Below, piece after piece: positions 34,338 to 43,601 of a DNA stretch of 64,000 nucleotides. Under the pieces are notes generated by a model. That model had not been told where the DNA came from. It saw only the letters and a program-made list of their open reading frames with translations, and did no database searches. The stretch comes from Marinifilum breve (GTDB taxonomy: Bacteria > Bacteroidota > Bacteroidia > Bacteroidales > Marinifilaceae), in assembly GCF_003202155.1 (NCBI RefSeq), contig NZ_QFLI01000003.1:372001-436000 (forward strand), in the 5' to 3' direction. Positions within the stretch are counted from its first letter, which is position 1; each line of letters opens with the position of its first letter. The translations under genes and the position numbers were made by a program.

Positions 34338-36236
34338 CTATTTTTCAGGCATGGGTAGAATTAAGAGTTCACCTATATTTAATCGATATCCTTTCTTCTG
34401 ATTTACTTTCATGAGGTCGGCAACTGAACAAGAATATTTCAGCCCAATACGATACAGGTTATCCCCTTTTTTAACTTTGTAAAACCCTTGAATTCCCACA
34501 AAATAGACAGGCTCAAACCCGTTTTCGAACATCAGTTCATTCAACTTATCCAAAAGAACCGGGTCGTTATTAAAACAGTTCGCTACTGACTTCAAACTCT
34601 TGTACTGATCTTTTCGAACTGCTATCATGGTTTTGTAAGGCATATCGAAATTACTGGCTCTTAAAAACACTTCGCGGTAATCATCAATATTTTTAATTCC
34701 ATCTTTGTTAAATAATTTTTCCCCTAAAGCAATCGTAACATAATTGAAGTCTTTTTTTGCCTGAGACTTTGCATAAGTGATCACATTTTTGGCTCTATTA
34801 AGCGACAATAAGGAATTATAAGCATCTCTTCCTCTTGGATCAGCAGAACCAAAAACCATTATATTTTTAGCATGTACTTCCTGAGAAAAATAGGAAAGGC
34901 ATTCGTTTACACAATCACAGAACGACTGGTCAAAAGTATCTCCATTATAAGGAAAATAAATAGGTGCTCCACAGTAAAAGCTAAACACTTCGGGAAACTT
35001 AACTGTTGCAAGATCATTGTTTACCACAACTTCTTCCTGTTTATCTAATTCAGCAAGTTTACTCACAATTAAACTATCTTGTCGAAGCAGGTGCTTGCCA
35101 ATTTCAGATTCTTCTACTTTCCTGTCCCAAAAATCATAAAACTTGCCATGCATTATTTTAGCATCTCTACAGATAACGAAGTTTACGCTATCATTTACTA
35201 TTCGCAAGCAATAGTCATCAAGAGCAGTGTTACAATCAAATAAGTTATAACCGACATTTTCTTTCATGTTGTAAGCGAAAACATCCAATTTTCCTTTCCC
35301 TCTCCTTCCATCACTATTAAAAAGAAGGTAATCACCATAAACTACGGGAAAAATATCATCTAATACTGAATTGATTCTTTCATCGAGTAACACTGGTTTT
35401 TGCCATTTGTTTTTCACCAGGTGTGAACGATAAATATCCCAACCACCATAGCCTTTTGGATTATCGGAGCAAAAAAACAAACATTTTTCTTTTTCACTAA
35501 AAAATGGCATTGACACCGAATACTTTCGAGAGTTAAACGGAAATTTAGGTAATCCCACTCCCTCAATATCGATCTGATACAAGCCGATATTGAAATTATA
35601 AACTGTGTTTAAATAAGTATTCTCTCCATATTTTTCTGAAGCTACTACAATTTCTTTTTTGCTTTTATTAAAAGAGAGTTCAACATCTTCTTTGTATTCT
35701 CGTTCATGCAATTCGTGCAAATAAATTTGCTCCGCTTTTTCATGAAACAAACTTATTTTTTTTCCATCATGAATATTATATCCAAAATGCATTTTACTCT
35801 GGCTTACAATCTGAGAAAATTGTTTTTTAAAGCAAATGCCTTTATCATCGCGCACCTCTCTTCTTACCTTGGCAATATGAATCAAATTCTTTAATTCCGC
35901 ATCATACTTTTCTAAACCAACATAAGGTATCTCATCAATCCTATCACTCTTTAATAAGCACGCATAAAAACATTCAGCATCCTGCTTATTAACCTTATCT
36001 GGAAACTTTTTACACAAGCATTCATACGCCATTTCAGCTTTAGTAAAGCTACCTTTCTTATAATAAACATTAGCCAATGTACGTAACTTATAGTGACTAC
36101 ATTTTTGCAAATATTCATGATACTTATCTCCTTGCATTTCACGAGTCATACCTCTTGCATGCCCTGTTTCTTGAGAAAAAACAGGACTAAATGATAGGAG
36201 TAATAGTAATGTAATTAGAGTAAAGTTTTTTCCCAT
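34338..36236 (-). CDS. OmpA-family/PD40 protein with C-terminal LysM (PorE-like)
   Basis: The ATG at 36236 is chosen: it follows the PorP stop by one base and gives a signal peptide (MGKNFTLITLLLLLSFSPVFSQ). Longer starts up to 36293 would overlap PorP by 55 bases. Domains: TPR-like helices (about 30-110), a WD40/PD40-type beta-propeller region (about 180-330; FCSDNPKGYGGWDIYRS, LLFNSDGRRGKGKLDVFAY), an OmpA peptidoglycan-binding domain (about 440-550; VFGSADPRGRDAYNSLLSLNRA), and a C-terminal LysM (about 586-632; KKGDNLYRIGLKYSCSVADLM). This resembles T9SS PorE (TPR, propeller, OmpA), with an added LysM. It should tie the PorP partner to peptidoglycan. Confidence 0.85.
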   Translation of the reverse strand: MGKNFTLITLLLLLSFSPVFSQETGHARGMTREMQGDKYHEYLQKCSHYKLRTLANVYYKKGSFTKAEMAYECLCKKFPDKVNKQDAECFYACLLKSDRIDEIPYVGLEKYDAELKNLIHIAKVRREVRDDKGICFKKQFSQIVSQSKMHFGYNIHDGKKISLFHEKAEQIYLHELHEREYKEDVELSFNKSKKEIVVASEKYGENTYLNTVYNFNIGLYQIDIEGVGLPKFPFNSRKYSVSMPFFSEKEKCLFFCSDNPKGYGGWDIYRSHLVKNKWQKPVLLDERINSVLDDIFPVVYGDYLLFNSDGRRGKGKLDVFAYNMKENVGYNLFDCNTALDDYCLRIVNDSVNFVICRDAKIMHGKFYDFWDRKVEESEIGKHLLRQDSLIVSKLAELDKQEEVVVNNDLATVKFPEVFSFYCGAPIYFPYNGDTFDQSFCDCVNECLSYFSQEVHAKNIMVFGSADPRGRDAYNSLLSLNRAKNVITYAKSQAKKDFNYVTIALGEKLFNKDGIKNIDDYREVFLRASNFDMPYKTMIAVRKDQYKSLKSVANCFNNDPVLLDKLNELMFENGFEPVYFVGIQGFYKVKKGDNLYRIGLKYSCSVADLMKVNQKKGYRLNIGELLILPMPEK

Positions 36237-36237
36237 A

Positions 36238-37227
36238 TTAATACATGTATTCATTAAGAGATTTTTTCCATCGTGAAGTATGTCCAAATACACCTTTATA
36301 GAAAGTATAACCTCGTTTTTGTTTCTTCCTTTTAAAATTATAGGTTAGGTATAATCCTTGAGAATTGAAACGATTGTATCCGGAACCTATTCCAATTTCA
36401 TATTTCATTCCAATATTCAACTGATCATTCAATCTATAATTAACCATTGAAGTTATGGCTTGGTCGAAACGAACCCCTGCACTCAGCCATATTTTATCGT
36501 ACATTAAACAGGAGACAGACCAATCGATCACAGGAGAAACAAACTCATCCTCGATCTCACCTGCCGATATATTATAACGAGTTTGCTTATAATACTTACC
36601 AACTAGAGTTGTGCGAAAAGCAAAATCATAATTCAACACAAATACTCTACCAGCAACAAAGTCAACACCTGTTAAATAGGTAAAATCAAAATCCTGGTCA
36701 TTAACCCTCAAACTACTACTCACACCCACAAAATTGTACCCAAACAAGCCCATCAGACCAAGTTTCACCACTGGATGAGATTGATTCATTTTCACATCAC
36801 TAAAATCAACCTCAGGATATGCCTTTATCTTCGAACGCTGATAAGACTCCAACTTAAGTCCCAGACCGATACCCGCTGCCAAATATGCGTTATGCCCAAT
36901 ACGCATTCCCTGCGAAACAGAAGCAGTTACAGTATTAACCACCCTTAAGCCAATATCCTCCGACACAATGGTTCCTCCCAATCCTAATCCATATTTTTTG
37001 GTAGGCACAAACAAATTAGCCGCAAACATCTCAGGCGTATGAGCCCCACTATTTGCCCACTGTTGCCTAAACATCGCATTAAAAGAACCATGATTTTTAT
37101 AAGCATTAAAAGCCGGATTAAAAAACTCTTGCCTTGGTATAGATGGCGACGAAGATTCATACTGCGCATACCCAACAACGATACCTACAAAAAACACTAC
37201 AACAAACGATAGTAAAAGTTTCATCAA
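36238..37227 (-). CDS. PorP/SprF-family type IX secretion membrane protein
   Basis: 329 residues with a signal peptide (..LLLSFVVVFFVGIVVGYAQY). It matches the PorP/SprF family: F-F-N-P-A-F-N-A-Y-K-N-H at the N-terminus, FRQQWAN, and outer-membrane beta-strands such as YGLGLGGTIVSEDIGL and YLAAGIGLGLKLE with a terminal hydrophobic segment. SprF-like proteins are known to pair with, and be needed for surface delivery of, type B sorting-domain cargo such as SprB. Here the upstream gene encodes exactly such a cargo (64-base gap) and the downstream gene an OmpA-like partner (1-base gap). Confidence 0.88.
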   Translation of the reverse strand: MMKLLLSFVVVFFVGIVVGYAQYESSSPSIPRQEFFNPAFNAYKNHGSFNAMFRQQWANSGAHTPEMFAANLFVPTKKYGLGLGGTIVSEDIGLRVVNTVTASVSQGMRIGHNAYLAAGIGLGLKLESYQRSKIKAYPEVDFSDVKMNQSHPVVKLGLMGLFGYNFVGVSSSLRVNDQDFDFTYLTGVDFVAGRVFVLNYDFAFRTTLVGKYYKQTRYNISAGEIEDEFVSPVIDWSVSCLMYDKIWLSAGVRFDQAITSMVNYRLNDQLNIGMKYEIGIGSGYNRFNSQGLYLTYNFKRKKQKRGYTFYKGVFGHTSRWKKSLNEYMY

Positions 37228-37291
37228 TAATTCTTTAATTTAGTTTCCCTTATTATCAACCTGTCAACACCCCCTATCGACAAATCTTCAT

Positions 37292-38488
37292 TCATTTTTT
37301 TCGAATAACCTCTATAATATCATCCTTCACAATCTTCTTTCCATCAGACAAATAACCTGTCAAATGATAATAATATGTTCCACTAGGATATTTTCTACTA
37401 TCAAAATCATTCGCATATTCCTTACTTGTAAACACAATTCGCCCCCATGAATCAGAAACCCTTATATCTACCCTTTTAAACTTATGTAAATCAGGAATTT
37501 TAAAATAACTAGGCGAACTATCATCTGCTACCAGTGTATTCACCACTTCCAAATCCTCCTCCTCCTCATTCAAGCCGTAATCATTTCTCACAAGAGAATA
37601 CATTCCACTACCTTTCCTTTCATTTGCCATTACATAAAAAGGCTCAATCAAAAGCGAAGATCTATCAACATAAGGTGTCTCAAACGCATTTAAATGATCA
37701 GAAGTATAAAACACAGCCATCTTATCATCCAACAAATTCGCATCATTTCCCAATCTCGACAGCTGTATCTTATACTCACTCCCCATGTCATTATCCTTAA
37801 CAATCCACCCCCCATCTAAAGAAAAAGTCACATCATCAGATCCTCCAACACCTCTCCACTCGTCATCAAGACTAGCAGAATAAGAGATTGTCACATCATC
37901 ATCATCACTTAAATCTGTTAATACAACAGGATGATAAGCATCAACATCTCCAACAGGAAAATCATACTCCATTCCTGCTACCACTCTCCTTTTGAGATTT
38001 CCGACAACATAACTATCATTACTCGCAAGATTATTAAACACCAAAGAACTAACATCAGAATTCAATAATACTACTCCTCCTTCTTCTACAAACAACTTTC
38101 CAGAGCTAAGTGTCAAGAAATCCTGCACCCCCACCTCTCCTTCAAGAAAGAGGTTTCCACTAGGCATTTCCAGACTCAAGCCAGACAAACTAGTATTATT
38201 ACAACTCAAGGAAACATCATTTTCTCCCGCAAAACTCAACTTTAATGTTTCAAGATTACTTTGTGATCCGAACAAGACTTCAACAGGCTGAGTATTGCAA
38301 AATGAAAACATACCCCCCAGTACAATTTCATTTTCTGTCTGATCATAAAACGACCCAAAAAAACTCATAGTTTCTCCCTCGTCAATCACAACACTAATAT
38401 TCTTCATATACACATCCGCATTTTGTCCATACCCCCAAAACGAACAAAAACAAAACAGTACACCGAAACATTTCTTAAATAGATTCAT
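37292..38488 (-). CDS. T9SS type B (gliding-motility-associated C-terminal domain) cargo protein
   Basis: 398 residues with a signal peptide (..FGVLFCFCSFWGYGQN). The mature part is beta-rich and acidic with many Asp and Ser. The last about 70 residues form the CHU_C/type B T9SS sorting domain: FKIPDLHKFKRVDIRVSDSW, GRIVFTSKEYANDF and YPSGTYYYHLTGYLSDGKK followed by a basic tail. It is first in the long minus-strand series and adjacent to its PorP/SprF-like partner. It is small for a SprB-type adhesin and could be an anchor or adaptor for the fibre-like proteins encoded downstream (inference). Confidence 0.85.
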   Translation of the reverse strand: MNLFKKCFGVLFCFCSFWGYGQNADVYMKNISVVIDEGETMSFFGSFYDQTENEIVLGGMFSFCNTQPVEVLFGSQSNLETLKLSFAGENDVSLSCNNTSLSGLSLEMPSGNLFLEGEVGVQDFLTLSSGKLFVEEGGVVLLNSDVSSLVFNNLASNDSYVVGNLKRRVVAGMEYDFPVGDVDAYHPVVLTDLSDDDDVTISYSASLDDEWRGVGGSDDVTFSLDGGWIVKDNDMGSEYKIQLSRLGNDANLLDDKMAVFYTSDHLNAFETPYVDRSSLLIEPFYVMANERKGSGMYSLVRNDYGLNEEEEDLEVVNTLVADDSSPSYFKIPDLHKFKRVDIRVSDSWGRIVFTSKEYANDFDSRKYPSGTYYYHLTGYLSDGKKIVKDDIIEVIRKK

Positions 38489-38550
38489 TGTTTTAACAGA
38501 TTAGCATTTCACTTCTTCTTTGATTATAACATTTATCATTAATCCATACA

Positions 38551-38558
38551 CAAATGTA
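38551..38558 (-). promoter_or_regulatory. -7 promoter element of the T9SS/fibre region
   Basis: TACATTTG on the minus strand fully matches TAnnTTTG, 63 bases before the start at 38488. A clear -33 TTTG is missing at the expected spacing, which suits a promoter that depends on an activator. Confidence 0.5.
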
Positions 38559-38623
38559 CATTCTTAGTTAACTCTTGTTAATTTTTTGTGATTTGTGGTC
38601 GTTTTCCTGTAATATTTGGATTG

Positions 38624-38647
38624 TTTTGTGCAATAAGTTGCACAAAA
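38624..38647. promoter_or_regulatory. Perfect 10+10 palindrome, probable operator
   Basis: TTTTGTGCAA and TTGCACAAAA are perfect inverted arms around TAAG, about 66 bases upstream of the -7 box of the T9SS/fibre region. The size and symmetry suit a dimeric regulator. No adjacent U-tract suggests a terminator. Confidence 0.55.
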
Positions 38648-39415
38648 CACACTCTTTTACTAAATTAAGTTCAGTAAAAAATCAACATTACGACTTTATC
38701 AAGTTTTAAAGCAGTTAGAAATTCACAATAAAACAATCACCACTCATAAAAACAGCCTATTACGTAATTATCGTTTTTAGCCTACAACACAATTTACATC
38801 TTACTGATATTATGCGTCAAACTATAACCTACACAACAAGGATTCATGTTTCCAACAGTCATAATCAATGCATATAGCTGATATCATATTTTCTGGAAAG
38901 TTAGGAGGAGGAGATAAGTAATTAAGGATGTGAAATTTCTCTTAAGGATTGTCAGGTACGGTTTGCTATACACATGAAAAACCTGTGATCATAACTGGTA
39001 ATCAAGGAAATCATTTTACATGAAAAGAATATTTTGCATATCTAAAAAGAACAGATTAAGATCAGTATAAATGGTAAAAAAAGAATACTTAAATCACAAA
39101 AATTTGTTGAACCTAATAATTCATATTCCTTAATCTTGCAAATGACAACATGAAACTATTTCAAGGAATTAAAATGGTTTGATATCACACTCAAAATCAT
39201 TAAAGAATAAAACAATAACAAATCAGAATTAATCTATCAGTGATCTGGTTAAATTCAACTTAAAAACAACATTTTCTAGTCCAACATATCGTGATTACTG
39301 TAGTCTTTTAGACTAAGACATCATATACTAATATTACATATATTATTTCTCAATATCACATCATCGCTACTTTTGAACCACATTAAGCAAACAGGTATAA
39401 TCTCTCTAATTTGGG

Positions 39416-39601
39416 TAATGTCATTAAGTTAAGGGTACATCCTTTTAATAAACATTGCCAACTTCCGATTCTCGGAACAGGCTCTAAAGGGGCTTTATCC
39501 TTTGCGCTATTCCCTTTAGGGTACAAAGCGAAGCGTCTCATGACTAAAGGGAATAATAAAAGGGTGTGCGTGAGGCAAAATCTGCTAACTTAATGACATT
39601 G
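39416..39601. mobile_element. 186-bp MITE, copy 2
   Basis: Nearly identical to the 11024-11222 element apart from a 13-base deletion and scattered substitutions. Ends AATGTCATTAAGTTA and TAACTTAATGACATTG are intact. The ten flanking bases on each side share only the six nearest the 3' side (TTTGGG), compatible with an older, eroded target duplication. A 60-codon frame inside is not a gene. Confidence 0.75.
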
Positions 39602-39714
39602 CTTCTTTGGGACAGTCAATAAAACACAATTCTCTATGATTTTTTTTGAAAAATCGAAAAAAAAAGGATTAGACTATAAAAGCCCAATCCTTACACTAAA
39701 ATAAATTCTATATT

Positions 39715-40428
39715 TCACACTGAAATTAAGTAATCAAATACTTTATTTTTATATCTTCTACTCACTTTCAAAACTTTGTTATCCACAACTAAAACATCCT
39801 TATCATAGCCTGTAATGTAATTCATATTAATAACACATCTTTGATTGATTTTAATAAATGTTTCTGGAAATCTTTCATGAAAATCTTTCAAACCACCTCT
39901 AATCATTAACCTTTCTCCCGTTTTCAAAAATATAAAGTTATACATCTGATGACTTTCAACATATTTAATTTCACTTATATCTATTTTTTCATAAACATTA
40001 TTTTTCTTTACAAAAATTCTATCTTTTAATTCCAGATTACTTGCTTGCGGTACTTTTTCATTATAAAGTGTTATTCTAAGATTGTAAACAAACATTTTTT
40101 CATCAATTGGCTTTAATATTATACACTTAGGCTTTGATTCTTGCAATACTTCTAGCATTGCAGTACTCATATTAGATGTTACATACATAAAAGGAGTACC
40201 ACAATTTTCTTTAATATGCATACCAAGCCTTACTCCCGATTTATCTTTATTTAAAACAATATCAATTAAGACAATGGAATACTTACTTTTCTTCATATTC
40301 ACTATTGCCGCATCATATGAATCAACCACATCAATTTTATTTATCCCTTCATTTTTCAAAAGCGAACACATTAAATCAACATAGCCTTTATCGTTTTCAA
40401 CTATCAAAACACGTATTTCTCTGTTCAT
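39715..40428 (-). CDS. LytTR-family response regulator
   Basis: 237 residues. A receiver domain occupies about 1-125, with acidic pocket E11/D13, phosphoacceptor D56 (IVLIDIVL), the T/S switch in MYVTSN and K in CIILKPID. A LytTR DNA-binding domain follows (about 140-235): IKYVESHQMYNFIFLKTGE, MIRGGLKDF, FIKINQRCVINMNYITGYD, LKVSRRY. It is transcribed 14 bases after the kinase gene and is clearly its partner. LytTR regulators bind paired direct repeats; I did not find a clear pair upstream of the nearby genes. Confidence 0.92.
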   Translation of the reverse strand: MNREIRVLIVENDKGYVDLMCSLLKNEGINKIDVVDSYDAAIVNMKKSKYSIVLIDIVLNKDKSGVRLGMHIKENCGTPFMYVTSNMSTAMLEVLQESKPKCIILKPIDEKMFVYNLRITLYNEKVPQASNLELKDRIFVKKNNVYEKIDISEIKYVESHQMYNFIFLKTGERLMIRGGLKDFHERFPETFIKINQRCVINMNYITGYDKDVLVVDNKVLKVSRRYKNKVFDYLISV

Positions 40429-40442
40429 TTCTATCTAAACAA

Positions 40443-41765
40443 TTATAAATCATCACTTGGTAAGCTTACAATCACCTTAGTACCTACACCATAATCTGAA
40501 GAAAAAAGCATTGTACCATTATTGGCACTTATCATTTTTTTGATGATACTTATTCCCAATCCATTCCCTGTTTCTCCATACGGACCTACAATACCAAAGT
40601 CAACTTCATCATAATTTAACTGCCTTAACTTTTGTTTGTTCATTCCAATGCCCATATCCTCAATGGTCAGAAATATATTTTTTTCTTTTAATCCAAAATC
40701 GATAAATACAACACCTTCTGTTTTGGAATATTTTATAGCATTTTCGAGTAAATTCCTAACAATTGCATCAAATACAAGTATATTAATTGAAACCTCAAAA
40801 TCTAACTCATTTCGGAAAACAATTTGAATTCTTTTTCTATCTATATTCAATTTAAGATCTTCAATTACTTTATTAACAGCATATTTTAAACTAATCTTGG
40901 AAAGATTTCCTATCTGCACCCCAAAATCATTAAGCATCCAACGCAACACATTATACAAGGAATCTCTCATAACATTAGTTGCAGTTAACAATCTTTCAAT
41001 TCGTTCATCTTTCAAATTCGCATCTTTCTGAACAGAATTTAGCTCCATACACATTTCTGAAATTAAATGATTCAAATCATGTGTGATTATCTGACAGATC
41101 TCATCTTTCTCTTTTTTCCTTTTCCTAAATAATATTAATACATATGCCATATTCATGGACACTATATTTATCACAATAAACACACATCCAATAGACACCA
41201 TAAGCCACAACCATGTATTATCAACAACTTCAGTAATTATTGTATCCTGGCTCTTTAAAGACAAAATCCTAAAAACTACAACAAACAATGATATGAAGGC
41301 AGAAATCAAACCTGGAATTTTAAAAATAAAATACCTGGATTTTACACCTTTAAGTAATTCAATGATCATTGCAATGTCAACAATCATCAAACCTACCCAA
41401 TGCAACCAAGCCATTACCTTTTGAGGTACCATATAAAATACACTAGATACAATAATAAATACACCCCATAATATTATTACACCAAAGCTTTTTTGTCTAA
41501 TTTTTTCAGCCAATACACTATTAAAACCTAGATAATAATGAATATGCGCCATTAAGACCAATGAAAAACTGACAGCAATAAATCCGGATTCTAAAAACAC
41601 CCCAAAAAGCCAAAATACAACCCCAATCATAAACAATAACATAGACCACAACCAGGATCTTGTTTTATTTTTGGATAAATAAAGTTTATTTATATAATCA
41701 ATTGCTAAGCTTAAAAAAAAACAAACTATTATTATTATCAAATTGAAAAATATCCACTCATTCAT
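40443..41765 (-). CDS. Membrane sensor histidine kinase
   Basis: 440 residues. About seven hydrophobic segments fill residues 5-212 (7TM-type sensor) with short loops, so it probably senses something in or at the membrane. The HisKA-like motif QIITHDLNHLISEM places the phosphorylated histidine at H229. The ATPase domain follows with N box NLLENAIKYSKT, G1 box DMGIGM and G2 box GNGLGI. It pairs with the LytTR regulator downstream. An 11-base G tract lies 53 bases upstream of the start codon. Confidence 0.9.
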   Translation of the reverse strand: MNEWIFFNLIIIIVCFFLSLAIDYINKLYLSKNKTRSWLWSMLLFMIGVVFWLFGVFLESGFIAVSFSLVLMAHIHYYLGFNSVLAEKIRQKSFGVIILWGVFIIVSSVFYMVPQKVMAWLHWVGLMIVDIAMIIELLKGVKSRYFIFKIPGLISAFISLFVVVFRILSLKSQDTIITEVVDNTWLWLMVSIGCVFIVINIVSMNMAYVLILFRKRKKEKDEICQIITHDLNHLISEMCMELNSVQKDANLKDERIERLLTATNVMRDSLYNVLRWMLNDFGVQIGNLSKISLKYAVNKVIEDLKLNIDRKRIQIVFRNELDFEVSINILVFDAIVRNLLENAIKYSKTEGVVFIDFGLKEKNIFLTIEDMGIGMNKQKLRQLNYDEVDFGIVGPYGETGNGLGISIIKKMISANNGTMLFSSDYGVGTKVIVSLPSDDL

Positions 41766-42734
41766 AATAAACCAAACATAATATTATACAATACTCAAAT
41801 GCGATTCTTATTTTAATGGGGGGGGGGGAGAACAGAATAAAAGGAAAAAGAATTCTCTAATCCATATTGATTTGAAAGAATCAATCTTTAATAAAAAGAT
41901 CATTTACTAGATTAGCAAATGTATTAAAATTGATTATTTAAACAAATCAAATATTAAAATTCTAATATTAAATAGCAAATTTATATCCTCTCAAAATAGT
42001 TTATTAATAAGTTTTTCCTTCAAAGTGTCAAATAATTTTGTATCAAAAAGAAAAACAGAAACGAGAACCATTTCAGATCTCCTTCAGTTCCTACTCACAA
42101 CCATTCATTATCGTCTAAACCAATCAACACAGAACCTCATATGTTAAGTATAGATCATCCTTTCAAAGTAGAATCACAGTAATAACATATAAACTCAAGT
42201 CTCATGCCTATAGTTCATTACATGAACATTCATACATCCCACCAAACATTAAAGTAGTACTTATAAAAATCAGCACTTATTCATCCGTTCCAACCACAAG
42301 ATCAATGTAGTAATAAAGTAAACGCTTGTAACTATAACAAGTGCAGAAATAACAATAACAAAAAAATACTGTGTGTAGTGTATGGAGCTAATATATTGAT
42401 TTTAAAAATTAACTCAAAGTGATTAATTATGAGTTAATTTTCAACTAACTGAAAAATAAAAACATTAATCATTCTATTACAACTAAATAATTAATTCTAA
42501 TAAATATTTATTTTATTAATAATAAACCACAAATTATAAACAATCTTTAATTTTAATAACCTAAGTTGCAATCAGAATTCAATTCTCTTTCTTAACTTTT
42601 TCAAGTAACTAATTGTTGTTGAAACACTATCTTTAATTAATTGAATAGATTTTATCATTCCTGCCGATCTTTCGTAGTTCAATGGTTATAATTGTTCCAA
42701 ATAGACGTAGCAAAACTGACTAACAGAAAAATAT
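41766..42734. other. AT-rich intergenic region upstream of the kinase gene
   Basis: 969 bases with no credible gene on either strand. The only marked feature is the G11 tract at 41818-41828. Short imperfect inverted repeats (such as CTTGT/ACAAG near 42330) are not distinctive. Confidence 0.6.
41818..41828. promoter_or_regulatory. 11-base poly-G tract upstream of the histidine kinase
   Basis: An uninterrupted run of 11 G in a strongly AT-rich gap, 53 bases before the kinase start. Poly-G or poly-C tracts of this length are prone to slippage; in a promoter or leader they can alter spacing and switch expression. Confidence 0.7.
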
Positions 42735-42932
42735 TTAATAATCCCTTATTCTTTCGAAAATTTCATGAGAGAAATGAAATATCAATATTTTTTTTAATTT
42801 ACACCTAATAAATTCAAAACATTCTAAGGCAAGAATTTCTTCGGTCAACTTTTCAAGCTCTATTTGTTTGTCTCTTGAAATTACCAGATCATAAAGATTT
42901 GATAATAATTGATTATCCGCTAAATCTGTCAA
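42735..42932 (-). CDS. Small hypothetical protein
   Basis: 65 residues, acidic N-terminal half (LYDLVISRDKQIELEKLTEEIL) and a more basic C-terminus, predicted helical from composition. It begins 14 bases after another small gene on the same strand, which supports the two as a pair. No motif is recognised. Given its size it could be spurious. Confidence 0.4.
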   Translation of the reverse strand: MTDLADNQLLSNLYDLVISRDKQIELEKLTEEILALECFEFIRCKLKKILIFHFSHEIFERIRDY

Positions 42933-42946
42933 GAATATATTTATAC

Positions 42947-43186
42947 CTATAGTAATATACTCACTTTTAGGATGGCTATTGAGTTATTAATAAGGTGTTT
43001 GAAAATATAATTATCCCTGTATTCGGAAGGGCTCATTTTTACACTTAAGTCATTTGAATTTAATACGTAAGCTACTTCTAAAAAAGAAGCAAGGCAAAAC
43101 CGTTCTTTAACTGATAAATCATTCAGATTAATTTGTGTTGTATCAAGATTAAGTAGTGCTTCCATAATTTTTTGAATTATGCGCAA
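42947..43186 (-). CDS. Small hypothetical protein
   Basis: 79 residues from the first ATG. An internal ATG (MEALLNL) seven codons later is an alternative start. Leu/Asn/Ser-rich, helical-looking, with no signal peptide or recognised domain. It is the upstream member of a two-gene pair divergent from hipBA. A palindrome ATACCTG-aga-CAGGTAT at 43213-43229, 27 bases upstream, could be its control site. Confidence 0.4.
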   Translation of the reverse strand: MRIIQKIMEALLNLDTTQINLNDLSVKERFCLASFLEVAYVLNSNDLSVKMSPSEYRDNYIFKHLINNSIAILKVSILL

Positions 43187-43601
43187 AAAAAAGGCATATC
43201 CTCTATTCCATTATACCTGAGACAGGTATCACAAAGTACCCCGAGTAAGTATAACGAAACAAGAGAACACCATATCCTGATGCGTTCACTCGTCCACTTC
43301 TCTTACTCATTAAAAACTTTATTACTTAAGCTAAATAAGTAGAACTCTTATAACAACAAGCAGTTTCTATCGAAAAACTATATATCAACATAATCGATAA
43401 TTACCAAAAAATAAAGGAAGATTTTTATTAGTAGAAAACATTAAACTTGCTCACTTAAGATGTAAGTTAAGTACGGAACAAATCATTGACTTCATATAGC
43501 TATCCAAGTATCAATACATGCCATAATCACCAACAAAATGCTACTATTATAGCATTTTAAATGCAAGTTTTGTATCTTTACATTCTAAATTAATAGTAGA
43601 T
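43187..43601. other. Divergent regulatory region between small genes and hipBA
   Basis: 415 bases with no gene. It contains the palindrome ATACCTG-aga-CAGGTAT (43213-43229) near the small genes and the HipB-operator-like repeats at 43535-43564 near hipB. Confidence 0.5.
43535..43564 (+). promoter_or_regulatory. Probable HipB operator in the hipBA promoter
   Basis: AAAATGCT and AGCATTTT are perfect 8-base inverted arms separated by 8 bases. An overlapping palindrome GCATTT-t-AAATGC (43552-43564) adds a third half-site. A -7-like TATCTTTA lies at 43573-43580, so binding would block the promoter. The N8 spacing is the same as in E. coli hipB operators, although the half-site differs. Confidence 0.5.

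Larger units (their letters stand above)
38489..39714. other. Long AT-rich regulatory gap
   Basis: 1226 bases with no credible gene. It contains the -7 box at 38551-38558, the palindrome at 38624-38647 and MITE copy 2 at 39416-39601. The stretch 38700-39415 shows nothing else that I can recognise. Confidence 0.6.

Noticed and set aside
39411-39593. Small gene inside MITE copy 2
   Set aside because: The frame is bounded by the element and is broken by the 13-base insertion in copy 1.
43213-43229. Palindrome ATACCTG-aga-CAGGTAT as a strong operator
   Set aside because: Arms are only seven bases and the adjacent small genes are uncertain, so it is mentioned only as a weak candidate.
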